Below, piece after piece: positions 7,192-12,197 of a DNA stretch of 12,197 nucleotides. Position 1 is the stretch's first letter, and the number at the start of each line of letters is the position of its first letter. Origin of the DNA: Ferruginibacter sp. (GTDB lineage Bacteria; Bacteroidota; Bacteroidia; Chitinophagales; Chitinophagaceae); contig JANXTN010000137.1 of NCBI GenBank assembly GCA_025352435.1, positions 1-12,197 on the forward strand, in the 5' to 3' direction. The position numbers and the translations under genes are program-made. The notes under the pieces are model-generated. The model saw only the letters and a list, made by a program, of their open reading frames with translations. It was not told the DNA's origin and did no database searches.

Positions 7192-7686
7192 ATGGATTTA
7201 TTATTGCCACACCTCGGTCTTATCGTTTGGACACTTATTGCATTTTTATTGGTGTTGTTTTTATTATCAAAATTTGCGTGGAAGCCAATTTTAAAAGGGC
7301 TTAACGAAAGAGAAACCACCATTGCAGGTTCTATCGCTATGGCTGAGAAAGTAAAGCTGGAAATGGTTCAATTAAAAGGTGAAAATGAAGCTTTGCTGAC
7401 TGCAGCACGTGAAGAAAGAGCCATCATGATCAAAGAAGCAAAAGTTACCAAAGACAAAATGATAGCGGATGCAAAAGAGGAAGCGAGAGTACAAGCTGCT
7501 AAAATTTTGACTGAAGCAAATGCTGCAATACAACAACAAAAAATGGCGGCAATAACTGACATTAAAAATCAGGTAGGTAAATTGGTTGTGGAGGTAAGTG
7601 AAAAAGTGTTGAGAAGAGAATTAGCAAATAAAAATGAACAAGAAACTTTCATTAATCAACTGGCGCAGGAACTAAAACTGAACTAG
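7192..7686 (+). CDS. atpF: F-type ATP synthase subunit b
   Basis: Subunit b is the peripheral stalk that holds the catalytic head against rotation. The protein has 164 residues: a short N-terminus, one membrane helix (about 8-27, with G-L-I-V-W-T-L-I-A-F-L-L-V-L-F-L-L), then F-A-W-K-P-I-L-K-G-L-N-E-R, the conserved region just outside the membrane. A long alanine-, glutamate- and lysine-rich coiled coil follows, with a C-terminal segment (V-S-E-K-V-L-R-R-E-L) that binds the delta subunit. Length and order match bacterial b subunits, and only one b gene is present. The start ATG 7192 follows an AT-rich spacer without a Shine-Dalgarno site. The gene ends in a TAG that begins a heptad array. Confidence 0.95.
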   Translation: MDLLLPHLGLIVWTLIAFLLVLFLLSKFAWKPILKGLNERETTIAGSIAMAEKVKLEMVQLKGENEALLTAAREERAIMIKEAKVTKDKMIADAKEEARVQAAKILTEANAAIQQQKMAAITDIKNQVGKLVVEVSEKVLRRELANKNEQETFINQLAQELKLN

Positions 7687-7732
7687 ATATTAGATACTAG
7701 ATTTTAGACAAAAGATAAAAGATAGAAATTTA
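7684..7732 (+). repeat. Heptad-periodic array beginning at the atpF stop codon
   Basis: From the TAG stop at 7684 the units are TAGATAT, TAGATAC, TAGATTT, TAGACAA, AAGATAA, AAGATAG and AAATTTA. Six of the seven carry A-G-A at positions 2-4. The first unit is identical to the first unit after atpB. The array ends in a TAACTTTG box. Confidence 0.65.
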
Positions 7733-7738
7733 ACTTTG
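7731..7738 (+). promoter_or_regulatory. TAnnTTTG box upstream of atpH
   Basis: TAACTTTG is an exact -7 consensus match, 32 bp before the atpH ATG. No convincing -33 element is seen, so it may be a weak internal promoter or chance. Confidence 0.25.
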
Positions 7739-7770
7739 TCCTTTTTAGAAATTCATCAGAATAAGAGCAT

Positions 7771-8331
7771 ATGCAAAACCCACGTTTAGCCACCAGATAC
7801 GCAAAAAGTTTATTTGATCTTTCTATTGAACAAAACCAGCTTGATGCGGTATATGCGGATATGAAAATGTTGAAGGATATCAATAAAAGCAATCCGGATT
7901 TTGTAGCATTATTGAGGAGCCCGATTATTAATTCTGATAAAAAAGATAAAATTATTGATGCCGTTATAGGTAAAAGTGTTAGTCAGATATCATTATTGTT
8001 TATTCGCCTTCTTACAGCAAAAAAGAGAGAGAGCAACCTACCTGAAATTGTTACTGCATTCCTTGAGCAATATAACAAGTTAAAAAATATAGAAACGGTA
8101 AAATTGACTACCGCAACACCAATTAGTGAAGAACTTAAAAACAGCATTATTGCAAAAGTAAAATCTGCAGATAGTAGTGCTATAGAAATCGAAACCGCTG
8201 TGAACGAAGCTTTGATAGGAGGATTTAAATTGGAGATAGCAGGCACCTTGATAGATGCTACCATCCTGCATGACTTAAACGTTATTAAAAAGCAATTTTT
8301 GAACAACGAGTACATTCATAATATTCGATAG
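7771..8331 (+). CDS. atpH: F-type ATP synthase subunit delta (OSCP homologue)
   Basis: Subunit delta links the peripheral stalk (subunit b) to the top of the catalytic alpha3-beta3 head. The protein has 186 residues. It opens with N-P-R-L-A-T-R-Y-A-K-S-L-F-D-L, the conserved first helix of the delta/OSCP N-terminal domain, and ends with the C-terminal region containing E-A-L-I-G-G-F-K-L-E-I-A-G-T-L-I-D-A (about 147-164), the family's conserved glycine-rich block. It follows atpF by 84 bp on the same strand. It is the last gene of this cluster: a 20-bp perfect hairpin and a convergent gene come next. The expected atpA and atpG are not here, so the catalytic head must be encoded elsewhere. Confidence 0.94.
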   Translation: MQNPRLATRYAKSLFDLSIEQNQLDAVYADMKMLKDINKSNPDFVALLRSPIINSDKKDKIIDAVIGKSVSQISLLFIRLLTAKKRESNLPEIVTAFLEQYNKLKNIETVKLTTATPISEELKNSIIAKVKSADSSAIEIETAVNEALIGGFKLEIAGTLIDATILHDLNVIKKQFLNNEYIHNIR

Positions 8332-8342
8332 TATTTTTTGGA

Positions 8343-8388
8343 TAAATTAAAATAGAGCAAAGTGTCAACTTTGCTCTATTTTAATTTA
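8343..8388. terminator. 20-bp perfect hairpin, bidirectional terminator
   Basis: TAAATTAAAATAGAGCAAAG (8343-8362) is perfectly complementary to 8369-8388 around the 6-nt loop TGTCAA. The core GAGCAAAG/CTTTGCTC is flanked by A/T runs on both sides, so each strand shows a stem followed by a T-rich tract. It lies between the convergent atpH and proline-rich genes and should terminate both. Confidence 0.85.
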
Positions 8389-8416
8389 CTGCACTTTAGT
8401 CGCCGCTAAAGATTTA

Positions 8417-8755
8417 TTAATATTCATTAATATCTCGCTGATTTTTTGTTTTCGTAATTTTCTTGCTTCCATTCTTTAGTGGAGCAGGAGGAGGTGGTGG
8501 AGGAGCAGGCGGCGCCATTATTTCACTTTCCTCGATTATTTGAGGAACAGGCGGGGCAGGTGGAGGTGGTGGTAATAACGCTTCTTCAACTATAGCCGGA
8601 GGAACAGGTGGAACTGGCGGCGGCGGAGGTGGTCTTTTGCTTTTGTTCTTTTTAACGATTGGAGGATAAACTTTTAAAGAGTGATAATTTCCTGATTGGG
8701 CATAGCCATAGCTTCCCAGTGTGCTTGCAAGCACAATAACCATTATTTTTTTCAT
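8417..8755 (-). CDS. Small exported protein with three proline-rich 20-residue repeats
   Basis: A 112-residue protein of unknown function. Residues 1-20 form a signal peptide (M-K-K-I-M-V-I-V-L-A, likely cut after G-Y-A-Q), so it should be exported. A short linker with K-K-N-K-S-K leads into three proline blocks starting at residues 42, 62 and 82. The 20-residue unit is RPPPPPPVPPVPPAIVEEAL in the first copy. The second has acidic I-I-E-E-S-E-I-M after its prolines and the third ends in a basic tail. The runs of five or six prolines would need EF-P for smooth translation. Such segments are stiff, extended spacers, as in the periplasm-spanning part of TonB, but no TonB domain or membrane anchor is visible. 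It could bridge the periplasm or bind a partner. It stands alone between the atp terminator and the sigma factor gene. Confidence 0.72.
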   Translation of the reverse strand: MKKIMVIVLASTLGSYGYAQSGNYHSLKVYPPIVKKNKSKRPPPPPPVPPVPPAIVEEALLPPPPPAPPVPQIIEESEIMAPPAPPPPPPAPLKNGSKKITKTKNQRDINEY

Positions 8756-8858
8756 AAATTTTCATTTTCAATAGGATGCATATGAGTATTTTTTCCATAA
8801 GTATTATTATAAAAATTTATTTTACATTAAACCAAGGCTCATATAAACAGTCAATTAG

Positions 8859-8886
8859 TTGGTTTTTAAAAATTGCAATACTTTTA
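8859..8886 (+). promoter_or_regulatory. Candidate promoter of the sigma factor operon
   Basis: TTG (8859-8861) and TACTTTTA (8879-8886) are 17 bases apart, and the -7 box matches TAnnTTTG except for its last base. It lies 7 bp before the ATG at 8894, which would give a nearly leaderless message. It is a plausible housekeeping promoter but a weak match. Confidence 0.3.
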
Positions 8887-8893
8887 AAGATAT

Positions 8894-9445
8894 ATGGCCT
8901 TACCACAAGATGATATTGAATTGCTTACGCTGTTTAAAGATGAGGGCACGAAAGAGCGTGCATTTACGGCTATCTTAAAGAAGTATCAGGAAAGGTTGTA
9001 TTGGCATATAAGACGAATGGTTGTGGAGCATGAAGATGCCAATGATGTGTTGCAAAACATGTTTCTAAAAGCATGGAAAGGGCTTGCAAATTTTAGAGAG
9101 GATAGTCAGTTGTACACTTGGTTGTACAGAATTGCCACAAATGAAAGCCTCACCTTTTTAGAACAGCAGAAAAAGAGAAGTACTTTTTCTATGAATGATG
9201 AAGAAAATGGACTGACGAATAAAATAAAAGCTGATACTAATTTTGACGGCAATAGATTAGAGTGGAAATTACAACTGGCAGTACAGCATTTGCCTGAAAA
9301 ACAAAAGGCAGTTTTTAACCTAAGGTACTTTGAAGAAATGCCCTACGCTGAAATGAGTACAGTATTGGAAACAAGTGAGGGTGCATTAAAAGCCAGTTAT
9401 CACCATGCGGTGAAAAAGATTGAAGAATTTATTTTAAATAATTAA
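8894..9445 (+). CDS. ECF-type (sigma-70 family) RNA polymerase sigma factor
   Basis: A 183-residue cytoplasmic sigma factor that would direct RNA polymerase to its own promoter set. Region 2 spans about residues 24-93: K-K-Y-Q-E-R-L-Y-W-H-I-R-R, then D-A-N-D-V-L-Q-N-M-F-L-K-A-W (48-61), which binds core polymerase, and F-R-E-D-S-Q-L-Y-T-W-L-Y-R-I-A-T-N (67-83), which reads the -10 element. Region 4 spans about 125-180, with L-P-E-K-Q-K-A-V-F-N-L-R-Y-F-E-E-M-P-Y-A-E-M and a helix-turn-helix ending A-L-K-A-S-Y-H-H-A-V-K-K. Regions 1.1 and 3 are absent, as in ECF factors. A single-pass membrane protein follows 30 bp downstream and is the likely anti-sigma factor. No own-promoter duplication is recognisable. 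Confidence 0.92.
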   Translation: MALPQDDIELLTLFKDEGTKERAFTAILKKYQERLYWHIRRMVVEHEDANDVLQNMFLKAWKGLANFREDSQLYTWLYRIATNESLTFLEQQKKRSTFSMNDEENGLTNKIKADTNFDGNRLEWKLQLAVQHLPEKQKAVFNLRYFEEMPYAEMSTVLETSEGALKASYHHAVKKIEEFILNN

Positions 9446-9475
9446 ACGAAAGCGTAATAAAAGGGTCAAAGAAAA

Positions 9476-10219
9476 ATGAGTAACAGAGAAGACATATTAG
9501 TGGAAATAAAAAGTATTAGTGTTACTGTTGCTGCTATTCCTTTCGTGAATGTTTTTCATGTAGATGATGCATATTTTTCAACACTGCCGGAAATCATCAT
9601 TGCTCACATCAATGCAGGAAATGCTTTTACTTCTACGAAAAATCTTGCTGTACCCGAAGGTTATTTTGAAAGTTTAGCTGCAAATATTTTAAACAAAATA
9701 TATGCGCATGAAAATGGTGTAGCTGCTGAGCTTAGCGAAATTTCTCCTTTGCTTGCAGATATAGAAAACAAAGAAACTTACAAAGTGCCAGAGAGCTATT
9801 TTAATAATCTTACGTTTGTTGGTGAACAACCCGAAACGGCTAAAGTAATTTCCCTCAGCAACCCGAGATCATTTTTTAAATATGCTGCAGCAGCTGTTAT
9901 TACTGGGTTGTTGGGGTTAAGCATAGTAAATATTGTAGATAATAATAAAGCAGTTGATCCTTTGATAACAACTGCCGAAACAACATTAGGTTCTACACAA
10001 CAGAACAGTCTTGCATTGAATGGAAATTTTGATGAGGCATTGAAAAATATTTCTGATAATGAGATAGAACAGTACTTACAAAAAAACGGACAGGATGTGA
10101 ATGCCGCTTTGGTAGCATCATCTACTGATGAAGTAGATAGATTACCTGAAGCATCTGATTACCTTCTGGATGAAAACACCTTGGAAAATTATTTGAAACA
10201 GAACAATTTTAAAAACTAA
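9476..10219 (+). CDS. Single-pass membrane protein with repeated V-P-E-x-Y-F motifs, probable anti-sigma factor
   Basis: A 247-residue protein of no family I can name. The N-terminal part (1-132) has a thrice-repeated motif: V-D-D-A-Y-F (29-34), V-P-E-G-Y-F (59-64) and V-P-E-S-Y-F (104-109), each followed by a leucine two or three residues on. One predicted membrane helix follows (about 133-154, F-F-K-Y-A-A-A-A-V-I-T-G-L-L-G). The C-terminal part (155-247) is acidic and carries a second duplication: E-I-E-Q-Y-L-Q-K-N (196-204) and T-L-E-N-Y-L-K-Q-N (235-243). Lying directly after an ECF sigma gene with one helix between two soluble parts, it has the layout of a transmembrane anti-sigma factor. 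The N-terminal part would hold the sigma factor in the cytoplasm and the C-terminal part would sense the periplasm. No zinc-binding anti-sigma (H-x3-C-x2-C) motif is present, so the assignment rests on context and layout. Confidence 0.7.
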   Translation: MSNREDILVEIKSISVTVAAIPFVNVFHVDDAYFSTLPEIIIAHINAGNAFTSTKNLAVPEGYFESLAANILNKIYAHENGVAAELSEISPLLADIENKETYKVPESYFNNLTFVGEQPETAKVISLSNPRSFFKYAAAAVITGLLGLSIVNIVDNNKAVDPLITTAETTLGSTQQNSLALNGNFDEALKNISDNEIEQYLQKNGQDVNAALVASSTDEVDRLPEASDYLLDENTLENYLKQNNFKN

Positions 10220-10222
10220 GTA

Positions 10223-10678
10223 ATGAAAAAATTTATACTATATATCTCTCTTTTTGTTGCAGTGTTTTCTGCGTCTGCACAAGTAACTCCTACAGATGGG
10301 CAGACTCAGGTAAATTCCAAAAAAGATGAGAAGGTAAAAGCTCTTTATATAGCGTATATTTCGCAGCAGTTAACACTAACCCCTGCAGAGGCTGAAAAAT
10401 TTTGGCCGATACATACGCAATATGAAGCAGAATTGCATGCCATTAATAAAAATGAATTAAACGAGCTTGACAGACAGCAAGCGGTATTAAATGTGAAGAA
10501 GAAATATCAGGGAAGTTTTAATAAAATTCTTGGTAACGAGCGCAGCAATAATTTTTATAAACAAGATGCGGAATTTAGAAAAAAACTCATTGAACGTTTA
10601 AAACAAATGAGGCAACAAAGAAATAACAACAACCAAGACAGGTTACAAAGAAATAAATTAGGTCAACAACTACCTTAA
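10223..10678 (+). CDS. Spy/CpxP-like periplasmic protein
   Basis: A 151-residue protein with a signal peptide (M-K-K-F-I-L-Y-I-S-L to F-S-A-S-A-Q, cut near residue 20), so it is probably periplasmic. The mature part is helical and highly charged. L-T-L-T-P-A-E-A-E-K-F-W-P-I (50-63) is the form of the LTxxQ-type motif I recall in Bacteroidota Spy-like proteins. The end is rich in R, Q and N (Q-R-N-N-N-N-Q-D-R). Spy and CpxP proteins are periplasmic chaperones or stress sensors. The gene starts 3 bp after the probable anti-sigma gene, so translation is likely coupled and all three genes should form one operon. It may be the sensor or the chaperone output of the sigma system. Resemblance to Spy is by motif and architecture only. 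Confidence 0.68.
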   Translation: MKKFILYISLFVAVFSASAQVTPTDGQTQVNSKKDEKVKALYIAYISQQLTLTPAEAEKFWPIHTQYEAELHAINKNELNELDRQQAVLNVKKKYQGSFNKILGNERSNNFYKQDAEFRKKLIERLKQMRQQRNNNNQDRLQRNKLGQQLP

Positions 10679-10680
10679 AT

Positions 10681-11424
10681 TTAAAGAGAAAGGAAAGGAG
10701 TTTTTATATCATGGTAAAATAAAAATGTCCAATGTTCCTCTTCTGCTTTCAGCCACCATTGCTGACGAAGCTCCATACATTTTTTCCCATCAAAATCATA
10801 TTTTGCTATAAACCTGCTTTTCATTTGTTGTAATTGTGGGGCTACATCCCCGCCAAAGAATATTTTTTCTCCATCTTCTTCTATCATAAATGTTTGGTGA
10901 AATGGACAGTGAGCCCCGGTAACTTCGTAAGAAATATAGTCATCTATTCTTCCATTACCTTTTGTGAAAATAACATTATCGGCTCTTTCTAAAATCTCGA
11001 ATTCGTTTGGAGTATAAGAGGGTGCTCCTTTCTGCATTGCAAAATCAAACTCGCTTTTATTTACATAATAAGTTGCCTGAGGAAAACTTAAGAAATGATG
11101 CCCCAGCACTTTATCTTCTTTGCTTATTCCACCTGAATGATCTTTATGCAAATGAGATAATAAAACTTTTGTGACATCCATCGGATCAATGCCGTTATCG
11201 ATAAGGGTTTGATGAATTTGCAAAATACCATCAGGCTTGCTAAAACCTAAACCTGTATCAATAATTAGAATATCTTTTTTTGTAATGATGCAAAATGGTT
11301 GCACTTCCACCAACAAACTTCCTAAAGCCCGAGTCTGCAAATCATCTTCTTCTTTATTAAATGGAACAAACACTTTTGTTTTATCTATTGTAAAAGCGCC
11401 TTCGCTTAGAGGGATTATTTTCAT
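10681..11424 (-). CDS. Metallo-beta-lactamase-fold hydrolase
   Basis: A 247-residue hydrolase of the MBL superfamily without a signal peptide, so cytoplasmic. Metal-binding motifs are in order: H-L-H-K-D-H-S-G-G (91-99, ligands His91, His93, Asp95 and His96), G-A-H-C-P-F-H-Q (170-177, third-motif His172), G-G-D-V-A-P-Q (191-197, bridging Asp193) and F-Y-H-D (236-239, His238). The I-I-D-T-G-L-G strand (54-60) precedes them as usual. With both metal sites intact it should bind two metal ions and hydrolyse an ester, lactone or similar bond. The arrangement resembles the lactonase-like branch, but the substrate cannot be assigned. Its stop codon lies 2 bp from that of the convergent Spy-like gene, with no terminator between. 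An insert of low-complexity heptad DNA lies just upstream of its start. Confidence 0.88.
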   Translation of the reverse strand: MKIIPLSEGAFTIDKTKVFVPFNKEEDDLQTRALGSLLVEVQPFCIITKKDILIIDTGLGFSKPDGILQIHQTLIDNGIDPMDVTKVLLSHLHKDHSGGISKEDKVLGHHFLSFPQATYYVNKSEFDFAMQKGAPSYTPNEFEILERADNVIFTKGNGRIDDYISYEVTGAHCPFHQTFMIEEDGEKIFFGGDVAPQLQQMKSRFIAKYDFDGKKCMELRQQWWLKAEEEHWTFLFYHDIKTPFLSL

Positions 11425-11430
11425 TTAAAG

Positions 11431-11465
11431 TATTGAGATTTAAGATTTGAGTATCAAGAGAATTT
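11431..11465. repeat. Heptad-periodic DNA upstream of the MBL gene
   Basis: On the plus strand the units are TATTGAG, ATTTAAG, ATTTGAG, TATCAAG and AGAATTT, a 7-nt period within 7 bp of the MBL start codon. It is part of the promoter region of the MBL gene. Confidence 0.5.
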
Positions 11466-11543
11466 GATGCATGGTCTAAATTCCATTTCAAAATTTTAGT
11501 CTATTTATTCATCATTTTATACATTGTCATTTATTACTATAGC

Positions 11544-11585
11544 CTGTGGTCCGTCGTCTGTGGTTCGTTGTCTGTCTTCCGTTTA
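11544..11585 (-). repeat. GC-richer heptad array beginning at the rodA stop codon
   Basis: Read on the minus strand from the TAA at 11585-11583, the units are TAAACGG, AAGACAG, ACAACGA, ACCACAG, ACGACGG and ACCACAG; the fourth and sixth are identical. The period is 7 nt and the phase again begins at the stop codon, as after atpB and atpF, but with a different base composition. Confidence 0.6.
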
Positions 11586-12197
11586 CCTTAACACCATCTG
11601 TCTGTCTGCATCAATTTTTATTAAAATAAATATTAAAATAGTGAATGTAATTAGTGAGGAGCCCCCGTAACTCATCAACGGCAATGTAATACCGATCACG
11701 GGTGCAAGCCCAATAGTAACACATACATTTACTGCCACGTGAAAAAATATTATCCCTGCTACGCAATAAGCATATACTCTGCTGAATGTACTTCGCTGTC
11801 GCTCGGCAACAAATACAATGCGGAGCAACAGACCTAGATATAATAGCATCAGAAGCGTAGTTCCCCAAAAACCAAAGTTCTCTCCAACTGAAGTAAATAT
11901 AAAATCAGTATGTTGTTCAGGTACAAAGTCGCCCTGTGTTTGCGTACCTTTTAAAAATCCTTTGCCTGCAAAACCACCGGAACCAATGGCGATTTTTGAT
12001 TGCTTAACATTGTAGTTCTGTTGGTCATTTTTTCGTTGTTTTAATTTTTCTTCTTCAGGGCTTAATGTACCCGTTTTGTTATTTGTAAATGGATTTTCAA
12101 CACCCACCATACTAAAAATCCTATCAGCCTGGTATTTCTTAAAAACTTTTGTAAACATAAATGGAACTCCGATACCTACAAAGGCTGCACAAAAAAG
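11583..12197 (-). CDS. rodA: RodA, SEDS-family cell-wall glycosyltransferase, C-terminal part (runs off the window)
   Basis: RodA is the membrane peptidoglycan polymerase of the rod-elongation machinery and works with PBP2. The frame is open from the window edge at 12197 to the TAA at 11583, about 204 residues. The internal ATG at 12158 is not the start, because the frame continues upstream as L-F-C-A-A-F-V-G-I-G-V-P-F. Seen: Y-N-V-K-Q-S-K-I-A-I-G-S-G-G-F-A-G-K-G-F, then G-T-Q-T-Q-G-D-F-V-P-E-Q-H-T-D-F-I-F, the RodA extracytoplasmic block holding the conserved aspartate, and E-N-F-G-F-W-G. Helices follow, ending with P-L-M-S-Y-G-G-S-S-L, the SEDS C-terminal motif. A hydrophilic linker (N-N-K-T-G-T-L-S-P-E-E-E-K-L-K) precedes the first block. 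FtsW is the alternative; the T-Q-x(5)-P-E-x-H-T-D-F pattern favours RodA. Confidence 0.87.
   Translation of the reverse strand, partial: LFCAAFVGIGVPFMFTKVFKKYQADRIFSMVGVENPFTNNKTGTLSPEEEKLKQRKNDQQNYNVKQSKIAIGSGGFAGKGFLKGTQTQGDFVPEQHTDFIFTSVGENFGFWGTTLLMLLYLGLLLRIVFVAERQRSTFSRVYAYCVAGIIFFHVAVNVCVTIGLAPVIGITLPLMSYGGSSLITFTILIFILIKIDADRQMVLR

Noticed and set aside
8417..8755. TonB or energy-transducing protein
   Set aside because: The proline-rich spacer is similar in style, but there is no N-terminal anchor retained after the signal peptide and no C-terminal TonB domain.
8780..8844. ATATGAG / CTCATAT inverted repeat as an operator between the proline-rich and sigma genes
   Set aside because: Only 7 bp with a 51-bp gap in AT-rich DNA, which is easily chance.
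10681..11424. Naming the MBL protein an acyl-homoserine lactonase
   Set aside because: The metal motifs are shared across the superfamily and no substrate-specific residues can be verified.
12156..12158. ATG at 12158 as the start of the minus-strand gene
   Set aside because: The frame stays open to the window edge with membrane-like sequence upstream, and the downstream part matches only the C-terminal portion of RodA.

Overview
The window is AT-rich bacterial chromosome, most likely from a member of the Bacteroidota close to Chitinophagaceae. Four things point there: TAnnTTTG-type promoter elements sitting close to start codons, no obvious Shine-Dalgarno sites, an ATP synthase subunit a with a signal peptide and a long extracytoplasmic N-terminal domain, and intergenic repeats of a style I associate with that phylum. 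No rRNA, tRNA, CRISPR array, transposase or phage gene was seen.

Layout. (1) 1-2176: the 5' end of acetyl-CoA synthetase (acs) leaves the window on the minus strand. Diverging from it is an MHS-family MFS permease followed by a tiny two-helix membrane protein, which suggests uptake and activation of acetate or a related carboxylate. (2) 2257-4053: a single-chain ABC exporter half-transporter, ending at a structured repeat (about 4066-4183). (3) 4194-5388, minus: an MFS transporter broken by one frameshift near 4965. (4) 5583-8331: atpB-atpE-atpF-atpH, the membrane sector and delta subunit of F-type ATP synthase, closed by a 20-bp perfect hairpin; atpA and atpG do not follow. (5) 8417-8755, minus: a small exported protein with three 20-residue proline-rich repeats. 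(6) 8894-10678: ECF sigma factor, single-pass membrane protein with repeated V-P-E-x-Y-F motifs (probable anti-sigma factor) and a Spy/CpxP-like periplasmic protein, which look like an envelope-stress regulatory module. (7) 10681-11424, minus: metallo-beta-lactamase-fold hydrolase. (8) 11583-12197, minus: C-terminal part of RodA, running off the window.

The most unusual features are non-coding. Several genes (the MHS permease, its small partner, atpB, atpF and rodA) are followed by degenerate 7-nt periodic DNA whose phase begins exactly at the stop codon. The atpE start codon is buried in a 17-bp near-perfect stem and a second hairpin follows atpE. GC-rich REP-like palindromes have become part of the C-terminus of the permease and probably the N-terminus of the small membrane protein. 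I found no defence system or clearly new enzyme system. The best candidates for undescribed biology are the stop-anchored heptad repeats, the atpE hairpins and the sigma/V-P-E-x-Y-F/Spy module.
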